Below, in pieces: positions 8,472 through 16,608 of a stretch of 64,000 nt of DNA (positions within the stretch are counted from its first letter, which is position 1; each line of letters starts with the position of its first letter). The translations under genes and the position numbers were made by a program. Source of the stretch: CAVZCC01 sp963773765 (lineage in GTDB: Bacteria > Actinomycetota > Acidimicrobiia > Acidimicrobiales > Microtrichaceae); NCBI GenBank assembly GCA_963773765.1, contig CAVZCC010000001.1, forward strand, positions 496,001 to 560,000, written 5' to 3'. Under the pieces are notes generated by a model. That model did not search any database and had not been told where the DNA came from. It saw nothing but the letters and a program-made list of their open reading frames with translations.

Positions 8472-9440
8472 CCCGCGGGCCTCCGCGCCGGGAGCGGCCT
8501 CCGGCGACGGCCCTGACTCCGGCAACGACCCTGGCTCCGGCAACGGCCTGGGCTCCGGTGACGGTGCAGGCCCGAAGGCGACGGCGGCCCCGAAGGCGGC
8601 CCGGCGGCCGGCCCGGCGGAGGGCCAGCAGGATGCCGGGACCGGCGAGCACCATGAGGAAGCAGTTGACGGCGGCCCTGGGCAGGTCCCAGCCGAGGCTG
8701 GTGGCCAGGTGGAAGGCCCAGAACCGCTGCAGGTTCTCGACCAGCGGATCGCCGGCCACGAAGGCAAGCGACGACTCGGCTCCCACGGTGAAGGGCCAGA
8801 ACCACAGGTTGAGCAGCAGCCCGTAGGCGAGGCCGATGACGACGGCGTAGCCGGCGAGCAGCGCGATCTCGGCCCGACCGCGGGCCCGGGGCAGGCAGCC
8901 GGCGCCGAAGCCGATCCACGCCGCACCGAGCATCTGGAAGGGCAGCCACGGCCCCACGCCGCCGGTGAGCAGCGCGGAGGCGAACAGGGTGAGGGCGCCG
9001 AGGACGAACCCGAAGGCCCGGCCGTAGACCCGTCCGGCCGGGATCAGCAGGAAGAAGACGGCCTCGAACCCGCTGACGCCGGTGCCGGCCAGGCGCAGCG
9101 CCGACCCGCAGGCGGCCAGGACGCCGAGCAGGGCCACGGACCGGGCGTCGAGGCCGCCGTCGGCCATGTCGGAGACGACCACGGCCAGCAGCAACGGCAC
9201 GAGCAGCACGAACAGCCAGGGGGCGTCGCCGGCATGCGCGGTGACGGCGTCGCCGGTGGGGCTGGCCAGCAGTGGCCAGCAGAACCCGGCCAGTCCCACC
9301 AGGGTCGTCACCGCGATCAGCGCCGCAGTGCGACCGGAGAGGGGGAGGACGGTCCCCGGCGCCGTGCCGTCCCCCACCGGGCCGGGGGCGGTCCGGTCGG
9401 GCCCGGGGGCTGGGACGGCGTCCGGCGCGGTGGTGCTCAC
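8469..9440 (-). CDS. ECF transporter substrate-binding (S) component, probably for cobalamin
   Basis: A 323-residue membrane protein that would capture the substrate for the ECF transporter encoded just upstream. After a Pro-rich ~40-residue cytoplasmic leader there are about seven hydrophobic segments with the small-residue-rich look of S components (PWLPFQMLGAAWIGFGAGCL, LAYGLLLNLWFWPF). The C-terminus is a repetitive Pro/Glu/Ser tail (residues ~295-320), which makes the protein longer than a typical S component of about 200 residues. The GTG start (9438-9440) overlaps the ecfA TGA by four bases. Cobalamin as substrate is inferred from the riboswitch and the transcobalamin-like neighbours. 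Confidence 0.85.
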   Translation of the reverse strand: MSTTAPDAVPAPGPDRTAPGPVGDGTAPGTVLPLSGRTAALIAVTTLVGLAGFCWPLLASPTGDAVTAHAGDAPWLFVLLVPLLLAVVVSDMADGGLDARSVALLGVLAACGSALRLAGTGVSGFEAVFFLLIPAGRVYGRAFGFVLGALTLFASALLTGGVGPWLPFQMLGAAWIGFGAGCLPRARGRAEIALLAGYAVVIGLAYGLLLNLWFWPFTVGAESSLAFVAGDPLVENLQRFWAFHLATSLGWDLPRAAVNCFLMVLAGPGILLALRRAGRRAAFGAAVAFGPAPSPEPRPLPEPGSLPESGPSPEAAPGAEARG

Positions 9441-11077
9441 GACCCCATCCCGGCCAGCGCCCCGGTCACCTCGGCCACCGTGAGCCACTCGGCGGGAGCC
9501 ATGATGCGGGCCACCTGGGGGGCGAACACCGGCGACCCGCACACCACCCGGCGCACCGGTCCGTCGTCGACGACCTCACCGTCGGCCAGGACCACCACCC
9601 GGTCCGCCACCTCGGCCACCAGCTCCACGTCGTGGGTGGCCAGGACGACGGCGTGGCCCCGGGCGGCCAGGCCGCGCAGCTGGCCCACCAGGCGGGCCTT
9701 GGCGTCGTAGTCGAGGCCCCGGGTCGGTTCGTCCAGGCACACCAACCGGGGCCCGGGGGCCAGCACCACGGCCAGCGCCAGGGCCAACCGCTGGCCCTCG
9801 GACAGGTCGCGGGGGTGCAGGGCCGGGTCGATCCCGGGCACCAGCCGGTCGAGCTCGGCCGCCGTGGTGCCGGCTCGCAGGCCAGCATCAGCATCCGCAG
9901 TGGCGCACTCGTCTGCGACCGAGTCGGCGAACAACAGGATGGCGAAGTCCTGGGGCACCAGACCGACGCTGCGCACGAGGCGGCGGGGGGCCCGGCCGTG
10001 GGGCGCGGCGCCGTCGACGGTGACGGTGCCGGCGGCCGGGGCCCGCAGCCCGGCCAGATGGGCCAGGAGCGTCGACTTCCCGGCGCCGTTGCGGCCCATC
10101 ACGGCGCACACCTCGCCGCCGTGGAGGTCGACGTCGACCCCGGCCAGCGCGGGGACCGCCCCGTAACGGGCCCGCAACCCCCGGACCTCGGCCAGCGGCG
10201 CTCCCCCGGCCGGCACTCCCCCGGGCTGCGCTCCCCCGGGCTCCTGTCCGTCGGCGCCGATGCGGTCCCGGAGCGGACCGGCGCTGCGCCGGGCCTCGCG
10301 CACGGTCAGGGGCAAGGGCGACCACCCGACCGCCTCGGCCAGGCGCACCACCGGCGGGGCGGGGGCGGGACCGCCCAGGACGTCGCGGGGGTCACCCACC
10401 CGGATGGTCCCGTCGGTACCGGGCACGTGGACGACGACGTCGGCGAACTGCACGATCCGCTCGAGCCGGTGCTCGGCCACGATGACGGTGAGCCCGACGT
10501 CGTGGACCAGGCGGGACAGCGCCGACAGCACCTCGTCGGCCGCGGCGGGATCGAGCGCCGAGGTCGGCTCGTCGAGCACCAGCACCCGGGGGTTGGCGGC
10601 CAGCACGGCGGCGATGGCCACCCGCTGCTGCTGGCCGCCGGACAGGTCCGACAGCGGCCGGTGGCGCAGCTCAGCCAGGCCCATGAGGTCGAGCGTGTCC
10701 TCCATGCGGCGCCGCATGGTGGCGGGCGGGACGGCCAGGTTCTCCATGACGTAGGCGACCTCGTCCTCCACGGTGTCGGCCACGAAGCCGGCGGCCGGGT
10801 CCTGGCCCACCGTGCCCACGACGTCGGCCAGGTCGCGGGGCCGGTACTCGGCGGTGCTGCGCCCGGCGACGCGCACCTCGCCGGTGAGGAGCCCGCCGGT
10901 GGCGCGGGGCACCAGGCCCGACACGGCCTGCAGCAGCGTCGACTTGCCGCTGCCGGTGGGGCCGACGACCAGGCACAGCTCGCCCTCGTCGACGTCCAGG
11001 TCGATGCCCGCCAACGCCGGCCGGGCCGCGTCGGGATAGGTGAAGCCCACCTGGCGGAAGGTGACGACGGCGCTCAT
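9437..11077 (-). CDS. ecfA: ECF transporter ATPase, fused EcfA1-EcfA2
   Basis: A 546-residue protein carrying both ATPase halves of an ECF vitamin importer in one chain. Half 1 has Walker A GPTGSGKST, signature LSGGQQQR and Walker B VLVLDEPTSALD. Half 2 (from ~280) has GRNGAGKST, a degenerate signature LSEGQRLALA and LVCLDEPTRGLD. The two are joined by a Gly/Pro-rich linker around 260-280. ATG at 11075-11077 overlaps the ecfT TGA. It powers EcfT/EcfS and belongs to the five-gene riboswitch operon. Confidence 0.95.
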   Translation of the reverse strand: MSAVVTFRQVGFTYPDAARPALAGIDLDVDEGELCLVVGPTGSGKSTLLQAVSGLVPRATGGLLTGEVRVAGRSTAEYRPRDLADVVGTVGQDPAAGFVADTVEDEVAYVMENLAVPPATMRRRMEDTLDLMGLAELRHRPLSDLSGGQQQRVAIAAVLAANPRVLVLDEPTSALDPAAADEVLSALSRLVHDVGLTVIVAEHRLERIVQFADVVVHVPGTDGTIRVGDPRDVLGGPAPAPPVVRLAEAVGWSPLPLTVREARRSAGPLRDRIGADGQEPGGAQPGGVPAGGAPLAEVRGLRARYGAVPALAGVDVDLHGGEVCAVMGRNGAGKSTLLAHLAGLRAPAAGTVTVDGAAPHGRAPRRLVRSVGLVPQDFAILLFADSVADECATADADAGLRAGTTAAELDRLVPGIDPALHPRDLSEGQRLALALAVVLAPGPRLVCLDEPTRGLDYDAKARLVGQLRGLAARGHAVVLATHDVELVAEVADRVVVLADGEVVDDGPVRRVVCGSPVFAPQVARIMAPAEWLTVAEVTGALAGMGS

Positions 11078-12192
11078 GCCGCCCCCACCAGGAGCGGGGC
11101 GGCGGTGGCGCGGGGGGCGCCGGCGGTGGGCAGCGGCGGGGACAGCCAGGTGGGCGCCACGGCGAAGAGCACGGGCAGGGCGGCCACCAGGGTCACGGCG
11201 GGCCACACCAGCGGTCGGGTCGACGGGGTGAGCACCGTGGTCCCGACCAACGAGACCGACAGGGCGGTGCCGATGCCGCAGCCGCTGACCAGGAACTCGG
11301 GCACCCGCCACGGGTCGGGGCGGTACACGGTGCGGCGGATGCGCCGCCCGGCCACGCTGAGGCCGACCACGCAGGAGGCGGCGCCGGCCGCCACCAGGGG
11401 CAGGCGCAGGACCGCGGGCGCCGATCCGTCGAGCACGGCGAAGCTGCCGATGACCAGCCCGGTCATGCCGGCGAGCAGCGTGGCCGTGGCCAGGCGGCGG
11501 GTCGCGTCGGGCACGGCGTCGCGGCGGCCGTAGCCCCGGACGTCCATCGATGCGGCCAGGTGCAGCGACCGCTCCAGGGCCTCCTCCAGCACCGGCATGA
11601 CCGTGCCCCGCACGCCCTTGATCCCGCCTGGCCGGCCGCGCAGCCGTCGGGCGGCCCGCACCCGGCCCACCGACACGACCAGTTCGGGGGCGAGGGACAC
11701 CGCCACGGCCACGGCGACGCCGGCTTCGTGCAGGACCGGCGGCAGCGCCCGCAGGAGGCGGTAGGCGCTCGAGACCGCGTTCACGGCGCCGAAGCAGCCC
11801 AGGATGACGGCGAGTTGCAGCCCGCCGTACACGGCGGCCACCACCTGTTCGGCCGTGACGGGTCCTCCGATGCTCACCCCCGCGGCCCAGTCGGGCAGGT
11901 CCGCCGAGGGCAGCGTGAACAACGTGGTGCCGGGCACGCGGGCCCCGATGAGGACGGTCAGGGCGACCCGGACGGCGATGACGACCAGGCCGAGGCGGAC
12001 GAACACGCCGACGGCCCGACCCGCCGGTCCGGGCTGGCGCCGGGCCACGGCCACATTGGCGACGGCGCCGCCGAGGAGCAGGAGCAGCACGGGGTTGCGG
12101 GTATGTGCCGCGGCAGTGGCCACGCCGATGGCCCACAGCCACCAGGCGACGGGGTGCAGCGGGCGGGGGTCCCGCCACGAGGCCGTCCTCAC
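11074..12192 (-). CDS. ecfT: ECF transporter transmembrane (T) component
   Basis: The 372-residue energy-coupling membrane protein links the ATPases to the S component. It has several membrane helices and the two Ala-Arg-Gly-type coupling motifs typical of EcfT/CbiQ (ARRLRG and SMDVRGYGRR), which contact the ATPase grooves. GTG at 12190-12192 overlaps the preceding stop by four bases, and its own stop overlaps the ecfA ATG. The length, longer than the usual ~260, reflects additional C-terminal hydrophobic segments. Confidence 0.93.
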   Translation of the reverse strand: MRTASWRDPRPLHPVAWWLWAIGVATAAAHTRNPVLLLLLGGAVANVAVARRQPGPAGRAVGVFVRLGLVVIAVRVALTVLIGARVPGTTLFTLPSADLPDWAAGVSIGGPVTAEQVVAAVYGGLQLAVILGCFGAVNAVSSAYRLLRALPPVLHEAGVAVAVAVSLAPELVVSVGRVRAARRLRGRPGGIKGVRGTVMPVLEEALERSLHLAASMDVRGYGRRDAVPDATRRLATATLLAGMTGLVIGSFAVLDGSAPAVLRLPLVAAGAASCVVGLSVAGRRIRRTVYRPDPWRVPEFLVSGCGIGTALSVSLVGTTVLTPSTRPLVWPAVTLVAALPVLFAVAPTWLSPPLPTAGAPRATAAPLLVGAA

Positions 12193-13172
12193 ACGCCCTG
12201 CTCCGCCGCGATCCTGGTGCGGCGGGACCGGGCGATGGCCACCGCGGCCAGGGCCCCGGCCGCGCCCAGGCCCAGGACCAGTCCGAGCCCGGGGCCGGAC
12301 CGGGGGCCCGGGCGAGCGTCCAGCGGTGTCGCCGCCACCTCGCGGCCCTCACCGGGGTTCGTGGTGCTGGGGGGCGCGACGGTGGTGGCCGTCGAGGCGG
12401 GGACGGTGGACGCGCCGGCCACGGCGGCGGCCGGGTCGGCGGGAGGCGGGACGGATGTCGCCCCCATGGCGCCGGCGCCCGGTACGGGGCCGACGGGCGA
12501 TCCCGACGCGGCTGCCGGCCCGGCGGTGGTGGCTCCCGAGGCCGATGCCGGTGCGCCCGCGGCGGCGTTCGGCGGCCGGGTCGATCCGCTGCCGCCGGCG
12601 GGAACCGCTGGCGGGGTCGTCGGTCGCGGGGCGGCGGTGGCGGTCGGGGCCGACTGACAGGTCACGGCCGGGGGTGGGATCCGCGGCGTGGTGTACTGCG
12701 GGCCGTAGCTCCACCCTTCGATGGCGCACCGGTCCGGGACCGCATAGTCGACGAACCCGGTACCTGAGTAGCGCCACGCTCCGCCCGGAGCGGCGTGCCA
12801 GTAGTTCCAGGTGGGTTGGGTCCCGGTGCTGGTGCACCCCGTGGCGGGCACGCCGAGCAGCCCGCAGACGAACCCGGCGGGCTTGCCGCCGCTGCCGTCA
12901 CCGACGCGGACCTGATCTGAGCCGATGGCCGCGGCCAGCGCATCGGCGCCCTTGGACCCGGCGGGGAGAACAACACAGCGCAACAGCGGCGACCCCGACC
13001 CGGCGTCGACCACGACGGCGACCGCGACATGGTCCGCAGGGGCCGGGCCGCAGGACTGGGCCCCCGCCGGGGTCGCCGACCCGACGGACGCGACCACTCC
13101 GGCTGCCAGCACCAGGCCGGCGGCCGCCGTCCGGGCCCAGCGCCCGGAGAACGCCGAACGGGTCCGGCTCAC
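12189..13172 (-). CDS. secreted DUF4430 (transcobalamin beta-domain-like) protein, membrane-anchored
   Basis: A 327-residue exported protein with a signal peptide (residues ~1-38, ending ATPAGAQS). The folded domain (about 40-155) has DUF4430 features: a beta-rich start (HVAVAVVVDAG), NYWHAAPGGAWRYSG and a late EGWSYG, plus several Cys that could form disulfides. DUF4430 is the fold of the C-terminal domain of transcobalamin and intrinsic factor. A ~120-residue Pro/Ala/Thr linker leads to a C-terminal membrane helix and an RSRRTR stop. GTG start and TGA stop both overlap the neighbours by four bases. It probably binds corrinoid at the surface with the next-described partner; that role is inferred. 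Confidence 0.8.
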   Translation of the reverse strand: MSRTRSAFSGRWARTAAAGLVLAAGVVASVGSATPAGAQSCGPAPADHVAVAVVVDAGSGSPLLRCVVLPAGSKGADALAAAIGSDQVRVGDGSGGKPAGFVCGLLGVPATGCTSTGTQPTWNYWHAAPGGAWRYSGTGFVDYAVPDRCAIEGWSYGPQYTTPRIPPPAVTCQSAPTATAAPRPTTPPAVPAGGSGSTRPPNAAAGAPASASGATTAGPAAASGSPVGPVPGAGAMGATSVPPPADPAAAVAGASTVPASTATTVAPPSTTNPGEGREVAATPLDARPGPRSGPGLGLVLGLGAAGALAAVAIARSRRTRIAAEQGV

Positions 13173-14569
13173 CGGGCCCCGGTGCGGCGTCGAACTGCCA
13201 GCAGCAGGGCGCCGACGATCAGCAGCACCACACCGGTGGCGACCGGCGGTCCAGTGCCATTGCCGGTCAGGGCCAGGTTCGACCCGCTCGACGTGGTCGA
13301 CGTCCCGGCACCGGAACTGACCTCGGTGGCCGACTGCACGGTGGCGACCGGGGTGCTCGTCGTGGTGACCGACGGGAGCGAGGTCGTCGTCGAGGTGGAC
13401 GTCGTGCTGGTCGACGTCGTCGACGTGGTGGTGCTGGTCGTCGTCGTGGTCGTCGTGCAGTCCACGGTCGGCAGCCCCGGGACCGGTTCCTCGGCCGCGG
13501 TCAGCGGCAGCGGCCGGCCCAGCGCACCGGCCACGGCCTGGACGGTGGCGTACAGGTTGGCGGCGCCCCCGTTGTCGGGGAAGGTGAACGACCCTCGGTC
13601 CGCTGCTGCGGAGGCGCAGCCCAGCTGGAAGGAGAGCAGCGCCGCGGTGCCGCCGTCGAAGCGGTCCTGTTCGGCGACGCCGGCGGTGGCCAGCGCCATC
13701 AGGACCACGGCGGTCGAGTTGGGATCGGTGGCGTCACCGGCCAGGAAGCCCCAGCCGCCGTCGTCGTTCTGCACCGAGGCCAACCAGTCCAGGCCGGGGG
13801 TCACCGGCTCGGTGACGCCGGCCCGCACCAGACCCACGACGGCCGACGCTGTGGCATTCGTCTCCGGCGACGGGAACCCCTCGGTGGGACAGGGCACGGA
13901 GGCGTCCGGCCGGTAGGCGATCCAGGATCCGTTCGCGCACTGCTGGCCGGTCAGCCAGCCGATGGCCTCGGCCGGCACCGACTCCCCCACCGTGGTCAGG
14001 GCGAGCAGCACGAGCCCCTGGCGGTACACGCCGTCGTAGGTCGGGTCGGCACTGCCGTAGAGGCCGGCATCGGGTCCCGAGGTGCGCAGGGTGGCCTGGA
14101 GGCGGGCCACCAGGTCGGCGCCCGGGGCGCTGCCGACGGCCCGGGGATCCTCACCCAGGGCGTGGGCCAGGAGGATGACCTTGGCCAGGGCGCCGGGGTT
14201 GTCGGGGAAGGGAGGGGCGCCCGAGAAGTCGTCGGGGGCCACGACGGTCTCCCGGTTGGCCACGATGGCGTCCCACACCGTGGCGGCGCGCCCGCTGCCG
14301 ACCCCGGTGGCGGCCAGGGCCAGCGCGGCGTCCGCGGTGGTCCCCCAGTCGTCGGAGCCGAACACCTGGAGGGGGACGGCGGCGTCGACCTGGCCGGCCA
14401 GCCAGGCGGCGCCGAGGGAGGCGCCGGTGGCGCCGTCGGCGGTGGGGGGACCGGCGGGAGGGCTGGGCTCGGCCCGGACCGCCATCGCCGGCCCCAGCAC
14501 GAGCACCAGCGCGACGGCCGGCGCGAGGGCGGCCGCGGCCCGCCGCTTCACTGCTCGGACTGTCCCCAT
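13169..14569 (-). CDS. secreted alpha/alpha-barrel (prenyltransferase/squalene-oxidase-repeat-like) protein with LALTG sorting signal
   Basis: A 466-residue exported protein. The signal peptide (1-32, AVALVLVLGPAMAVRAEP) is followed by a helical-repeat domain (~40-370) with QW-like motifs, such as QQCANGSW and VQNDDGGWGF, and repeated tAxAvxxLxxAG helices. This is the alpha6/alpha6 toroid shared by terpene cyclase-like proteins and the N-terminal domain of transcobalamin. A Thr/Ser run follows, then LALTG, a membrane helix and RRRTGAR, the layout of a class E-sortase-type wall-anchor signal. ATG at 14567-14569 has GGGAGC upstream. It is the first gene after the cobalamin riboswitch, so it is probably a corrinoid-capture partner of the DUF4430 protein rather than an enzyme; inference. 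Confidence 0.8.
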   Translation of the reverse strand: MGTVRAVKRRAAAALAPAVALVLVLGPAMAVRAEPSPPAGPPTADGATGASLGAAWLAGQVDAAVPLQVFGSDDWGTTADAALALAATGVGSGRAATVWDAIVANRETVVAPDDFSGAPPFPDNPGALAKVILLAHALGEDPRAVGSAPGADLVARLQATLRTSGPDAGLYGSADPTYDGVYRQGLVLLALTTVGESVPAEAIGWLTGQQCANGSWIAYRPDASVPCPTEGFPSPETNATASAVVGLVRAGVTEPVTPGLDWLASVQNDDGGWGFLAGDATDPNSTAVVLMALATAGVAEQDRFDGGTAALLSFQLGCASAAADRGSFTFPDNGGAANLYATVQAVAGALGRPLPLTAAEEPVPGLPTVDCTTTTTTTSTTTSTTSTSTTSTSTTTSLPSVTTTSTPVATVQSATEVSSGAGTSTTSSGSNLALTGNGTGPPVATGVVLLIVGALLLAVRRRTGAR

Positions 14570-14659
14570 CTGTCGCTCCCATCCCGGGCCGGGACACGAC
14601 GCGAGGACGGATGACACGGGAGGTCCCGCATCCCCGGCTCCGCACCGCAGACCTCGACG

Positions 14660-14786
14660 GTGTCCTGGAGCCAACCGCCGGGTGGGTGTTCCGACTCGTG
14701 GGCACCCGGGGGTGCCGCACCTACGGTTGCGGGTCAGCGCCGGACTTGGACCGGACTTCCCCCACTCGGTGACTGGGCTCGATTGC
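14660..14786 (-). promoter_or_regulatory. cobalamin riboswitch
   Basis: The minus-strand leader contains the conserved cobalamin aptamer elements in order. GGAAGTCCGGTCCAAGTCCG and GCGCTGACCCGCAACCGTAG (about 14760-14720) correspond to the GGTGNRAAYCC and GCCNCCCGCAACTGT core, and GAGTCGGAACACC (14697-14685) corresponds to the AGYCAGGAYRCC box. It ends about 90 bases before the alpha-barrel gene start. A downstream GGGACCTCCC could pair with the Shine-Dalgarno region for translational control. By family rule, adenosylcobalamin would lower expression of the five-gene operon. The limits are approximate. Confidence 0.88.
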
Positions 14787-14792
14787 GCCTCC

Positions 14793-14822
14793 ACCCGACC
14801 ACGGCGGCCCGAGGCCTGTCAA
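14793..14822 (-). promoter_or_regulatory. promoter of the B12-uptake operon
   Basis: A perfect -35 TTGACA (minus strand, 14822-14817) lies 14 bases after the aspS stop. It is followed after 18 bases by TCGGGT, a poor -10, and the transcript would start near 14786, just where the riboswitch fold begins. Confidence 0.4.
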
Positions 14823-14835
14823 GCACCGGGTCCGT

Positions 14836-16608
14836 TCAGGTCCGGGGCGGCAGGAGGCGGAGGCCGAGCTCCTCCAGCTGCGCGCCGTCGATGGCGGTCG
14901 GCGCCAGGGTCAACGGGTCGGTGCCCGACTGGGTCTTGGGGAAGGCGATGACCTCACGGATGTTCTCCTCGCCCACCAGCATGGCCACGATCCGGTCGAT
15001 GCCGAAGGCGAACCCGGCGTGGGGCGGGGCGCCGTAGCGGAACGCCTCCAGGAGGAACCCGAACTTGGCCTGCGCCTCCGCCTCACCGATGCCGAGCAGG
15101 TCGAAGATCCGCCGCTGGACGTCGGGACGGTGGATCCGGACGCTGCCCGAGCCGAGCTCCCAGCCGTTGAGGACCAGGTCGTAGGCCTGGGAACGGACCC
15201 GGAGCAGGTCCTCCGGTCCGCCGTCGAGCAGGTCGACGTCCTCGGTGTGGGGCATGGTGAACGGGTGGTGCGCCGGCACCGGCTTGCCCGTCGCGTCGTC
15301 CACGGCCTCGAACAGCGGGAAGTCCACCACCCACAGGAACTGCAGCCCACCCTCGTTCACCGGGGGCCGGCCCAGCTCCAGACGGAGCAGGCCCAGGACG
15401 TGGACCACCCGGGCCCACTCGTCGGCCACGAGGAACAGCAGGTCGCCGTCCTCCGCACCCATGCGCTCGGCCAGTGCGGCCTGCTCCTCGGTGGACAGGA
15501 ACTTGGCCACGGGCGAGTTGAGCGTCACCGCGCCGCCGTCGCCGGCCTCCACCCGCATCCAGACCAGGCCCTTGGCCCCCCAGCGCTTGGCCGAGTCGGT
15601 CAGGTCGTCGAGCCGGCTCCGGCTGGTGGCCCCGGACCCGCCGGCCAGCCGGATGCCCTTGACCGACGCAGCCTTGAAGGCGTTGAAGTCCGTGTCGCCG
15701 AAGACGTCGGTCAGCTCGACCAGCTCCATGCCGAAGCGGATGTCGGGCTTGTCCGAGCCGTAGCGGTCCATGGCCTGCTGCCAGGTCATGCGGGGGATCT
15801 CCCCGATGCGCTCACCCGTGACCGACTCCACCGCGGCGGCGACCGCAGTGGTGATGCAGGCCAGCACGTCCTCCTGGCCCGCGAAGCTCATCTCGGCGTC
15901 GAGCTGTGAGAACTCGAACTGCCGGTCGGCCCGCAGGTCCTCGTCGCGCATGCAGCGGGCGATCTGGTAGTAGCGGTCGATGCCACCGACCATGCACAGC
16001 TGCTTGAACAGCTGCGGACTCTGGGGCAGCGCGTAGAAGGTGCCGGGCCGGTGACGTGACGGCACCACGAAGTCCCGTGCCCCCTCGGGCGTGGAGGCGA
16101 TGAGCATCGGGGTCTCCACCTCCACGAACCCCTGTGCGTCCATGGCGAGGCGGAGGGCCCCGTTCACCTTGGCCCTCGTCCGCAGGTTGCGCTGCATCTC
16201 GTCGCGGCGCAGGTCCACGTAGCGGTGGCGCAGTCGGACCGTCTCGTCCACCTCAGCAGCGCGGTCGTCCAGGGGGAACGGCGGCGGCTCGGCCTGGGCC
16301 AGGACCTCCACCTCGCAGTCACCCACCTCCACCTCGCCCGTGGCCAGGTTGGCGTTGACGGTGCCGTCGGGCCGGGGCCGGACGGTTCCCGTGACGCGCA
16401 GCACGTACTCGCTGCGCAGGTCGTGGGCGCCGTCCACCACGCACTGGATGATGCCGGTGTGGTCCCGGAGGTCGACGAAGGCCAGGTGCTCGCCGTGCTC
16501 CCGCCTCCGTGCCACCCATCCGCACACCGACACGGTGCGGCCGACGTCGGTGGGCCGCAGGTCACCGCAGAAGTGGGTCCGCATCTCGGTGGGGGGTTGC
16601 TCGTTCAC
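14836..16608 (-). CDS. aspS: aspartyl-tRNA synthetase
   Basis: Charges tRNA-Asp (or Asp/Asn if non-discriminating). The 590-residue bacterial-type protein has an N-terminal OB fold (THFCGDLRPTDVG, DLRDHTGIIQCVV), class II motif 2 in YYQIARCMRDEDLRADRQ, the flipping-loop and GAD insertion regions, and motif 3 GFAFGIDRIVAML near the end. The GTG start (16606-16608) overlaps the hisS TGA by four bases. An ATG 24 bases further in (MRTHFCGD) is an equally normal family start, so the exact start is uncertain. Confidence 0.97.
   Translation of the reverse strand: MNEQPPTEMRTHFCGDLRPTDVGRTVSVCGWVARRREHGEHLAFVDLRDHTGIIQCVVDGAHDLRSEYVLRVTGTVRPRPDGTVNANLATGEVEVGDCEVEVLAQAEPPPFPLDDRAAEVDETVRLRHRYVDLRRDEMQRNLRTRAKVNGALRLAMDAQGFVEVETPMLIASTPEGARDFVVPSRHRPGTFYALPQSPQLFKQLCMVGGIDRYYQIARCMRDEDLRADRQFEFSQLDAEMSFAGQEDVLACITTAVAAAVESVTGERIGEIPRMTWQQAMDRYGSDKPDIRFGMELVELTDVFGDTDFNAFKAASVKGIRLAGGSGATSRSRLDDLTDSAKRWGAKGLVWMRVEAGDGGAVTLNSPVAKFLSTEEQAALAERMGAEDGDLLFLVADEWARVVHVLGLLRLELGRPPVNEGGLQFLWVVDFPLFEAVDDATGKPVPAHHPFTMPHTEDVDLLDGGPEDLLRVRSQAYDLVLNGWELGSGSVRIHRPDVQRRIFDLLGIGEAEAQAKFGFLLEAFRYGAPPHAGFAFGIDRIVAMLVGEENIREVIAFPKTQSGTDPLTLAPTAIDGAQLEELGLRLLPPRT

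Noticed and set aside
13380..13460. Possible short tandem array or CRISPR-like repeat
   Set aside because: It is a trinucleotide-rich stretch encoding the Thr/Ser stalk of the alpha-barrel protein; there are no spaced repeats.
13169..14569. Terpene cyclase or prenyltransferase enzyme
   Set aside because: The helical repeat resembles these enzymes, but there is no DXDD or DDXXD-type acidic motif, and the protein is secreted, wall-anchored and riboswitch-controlled with a B12 importer.
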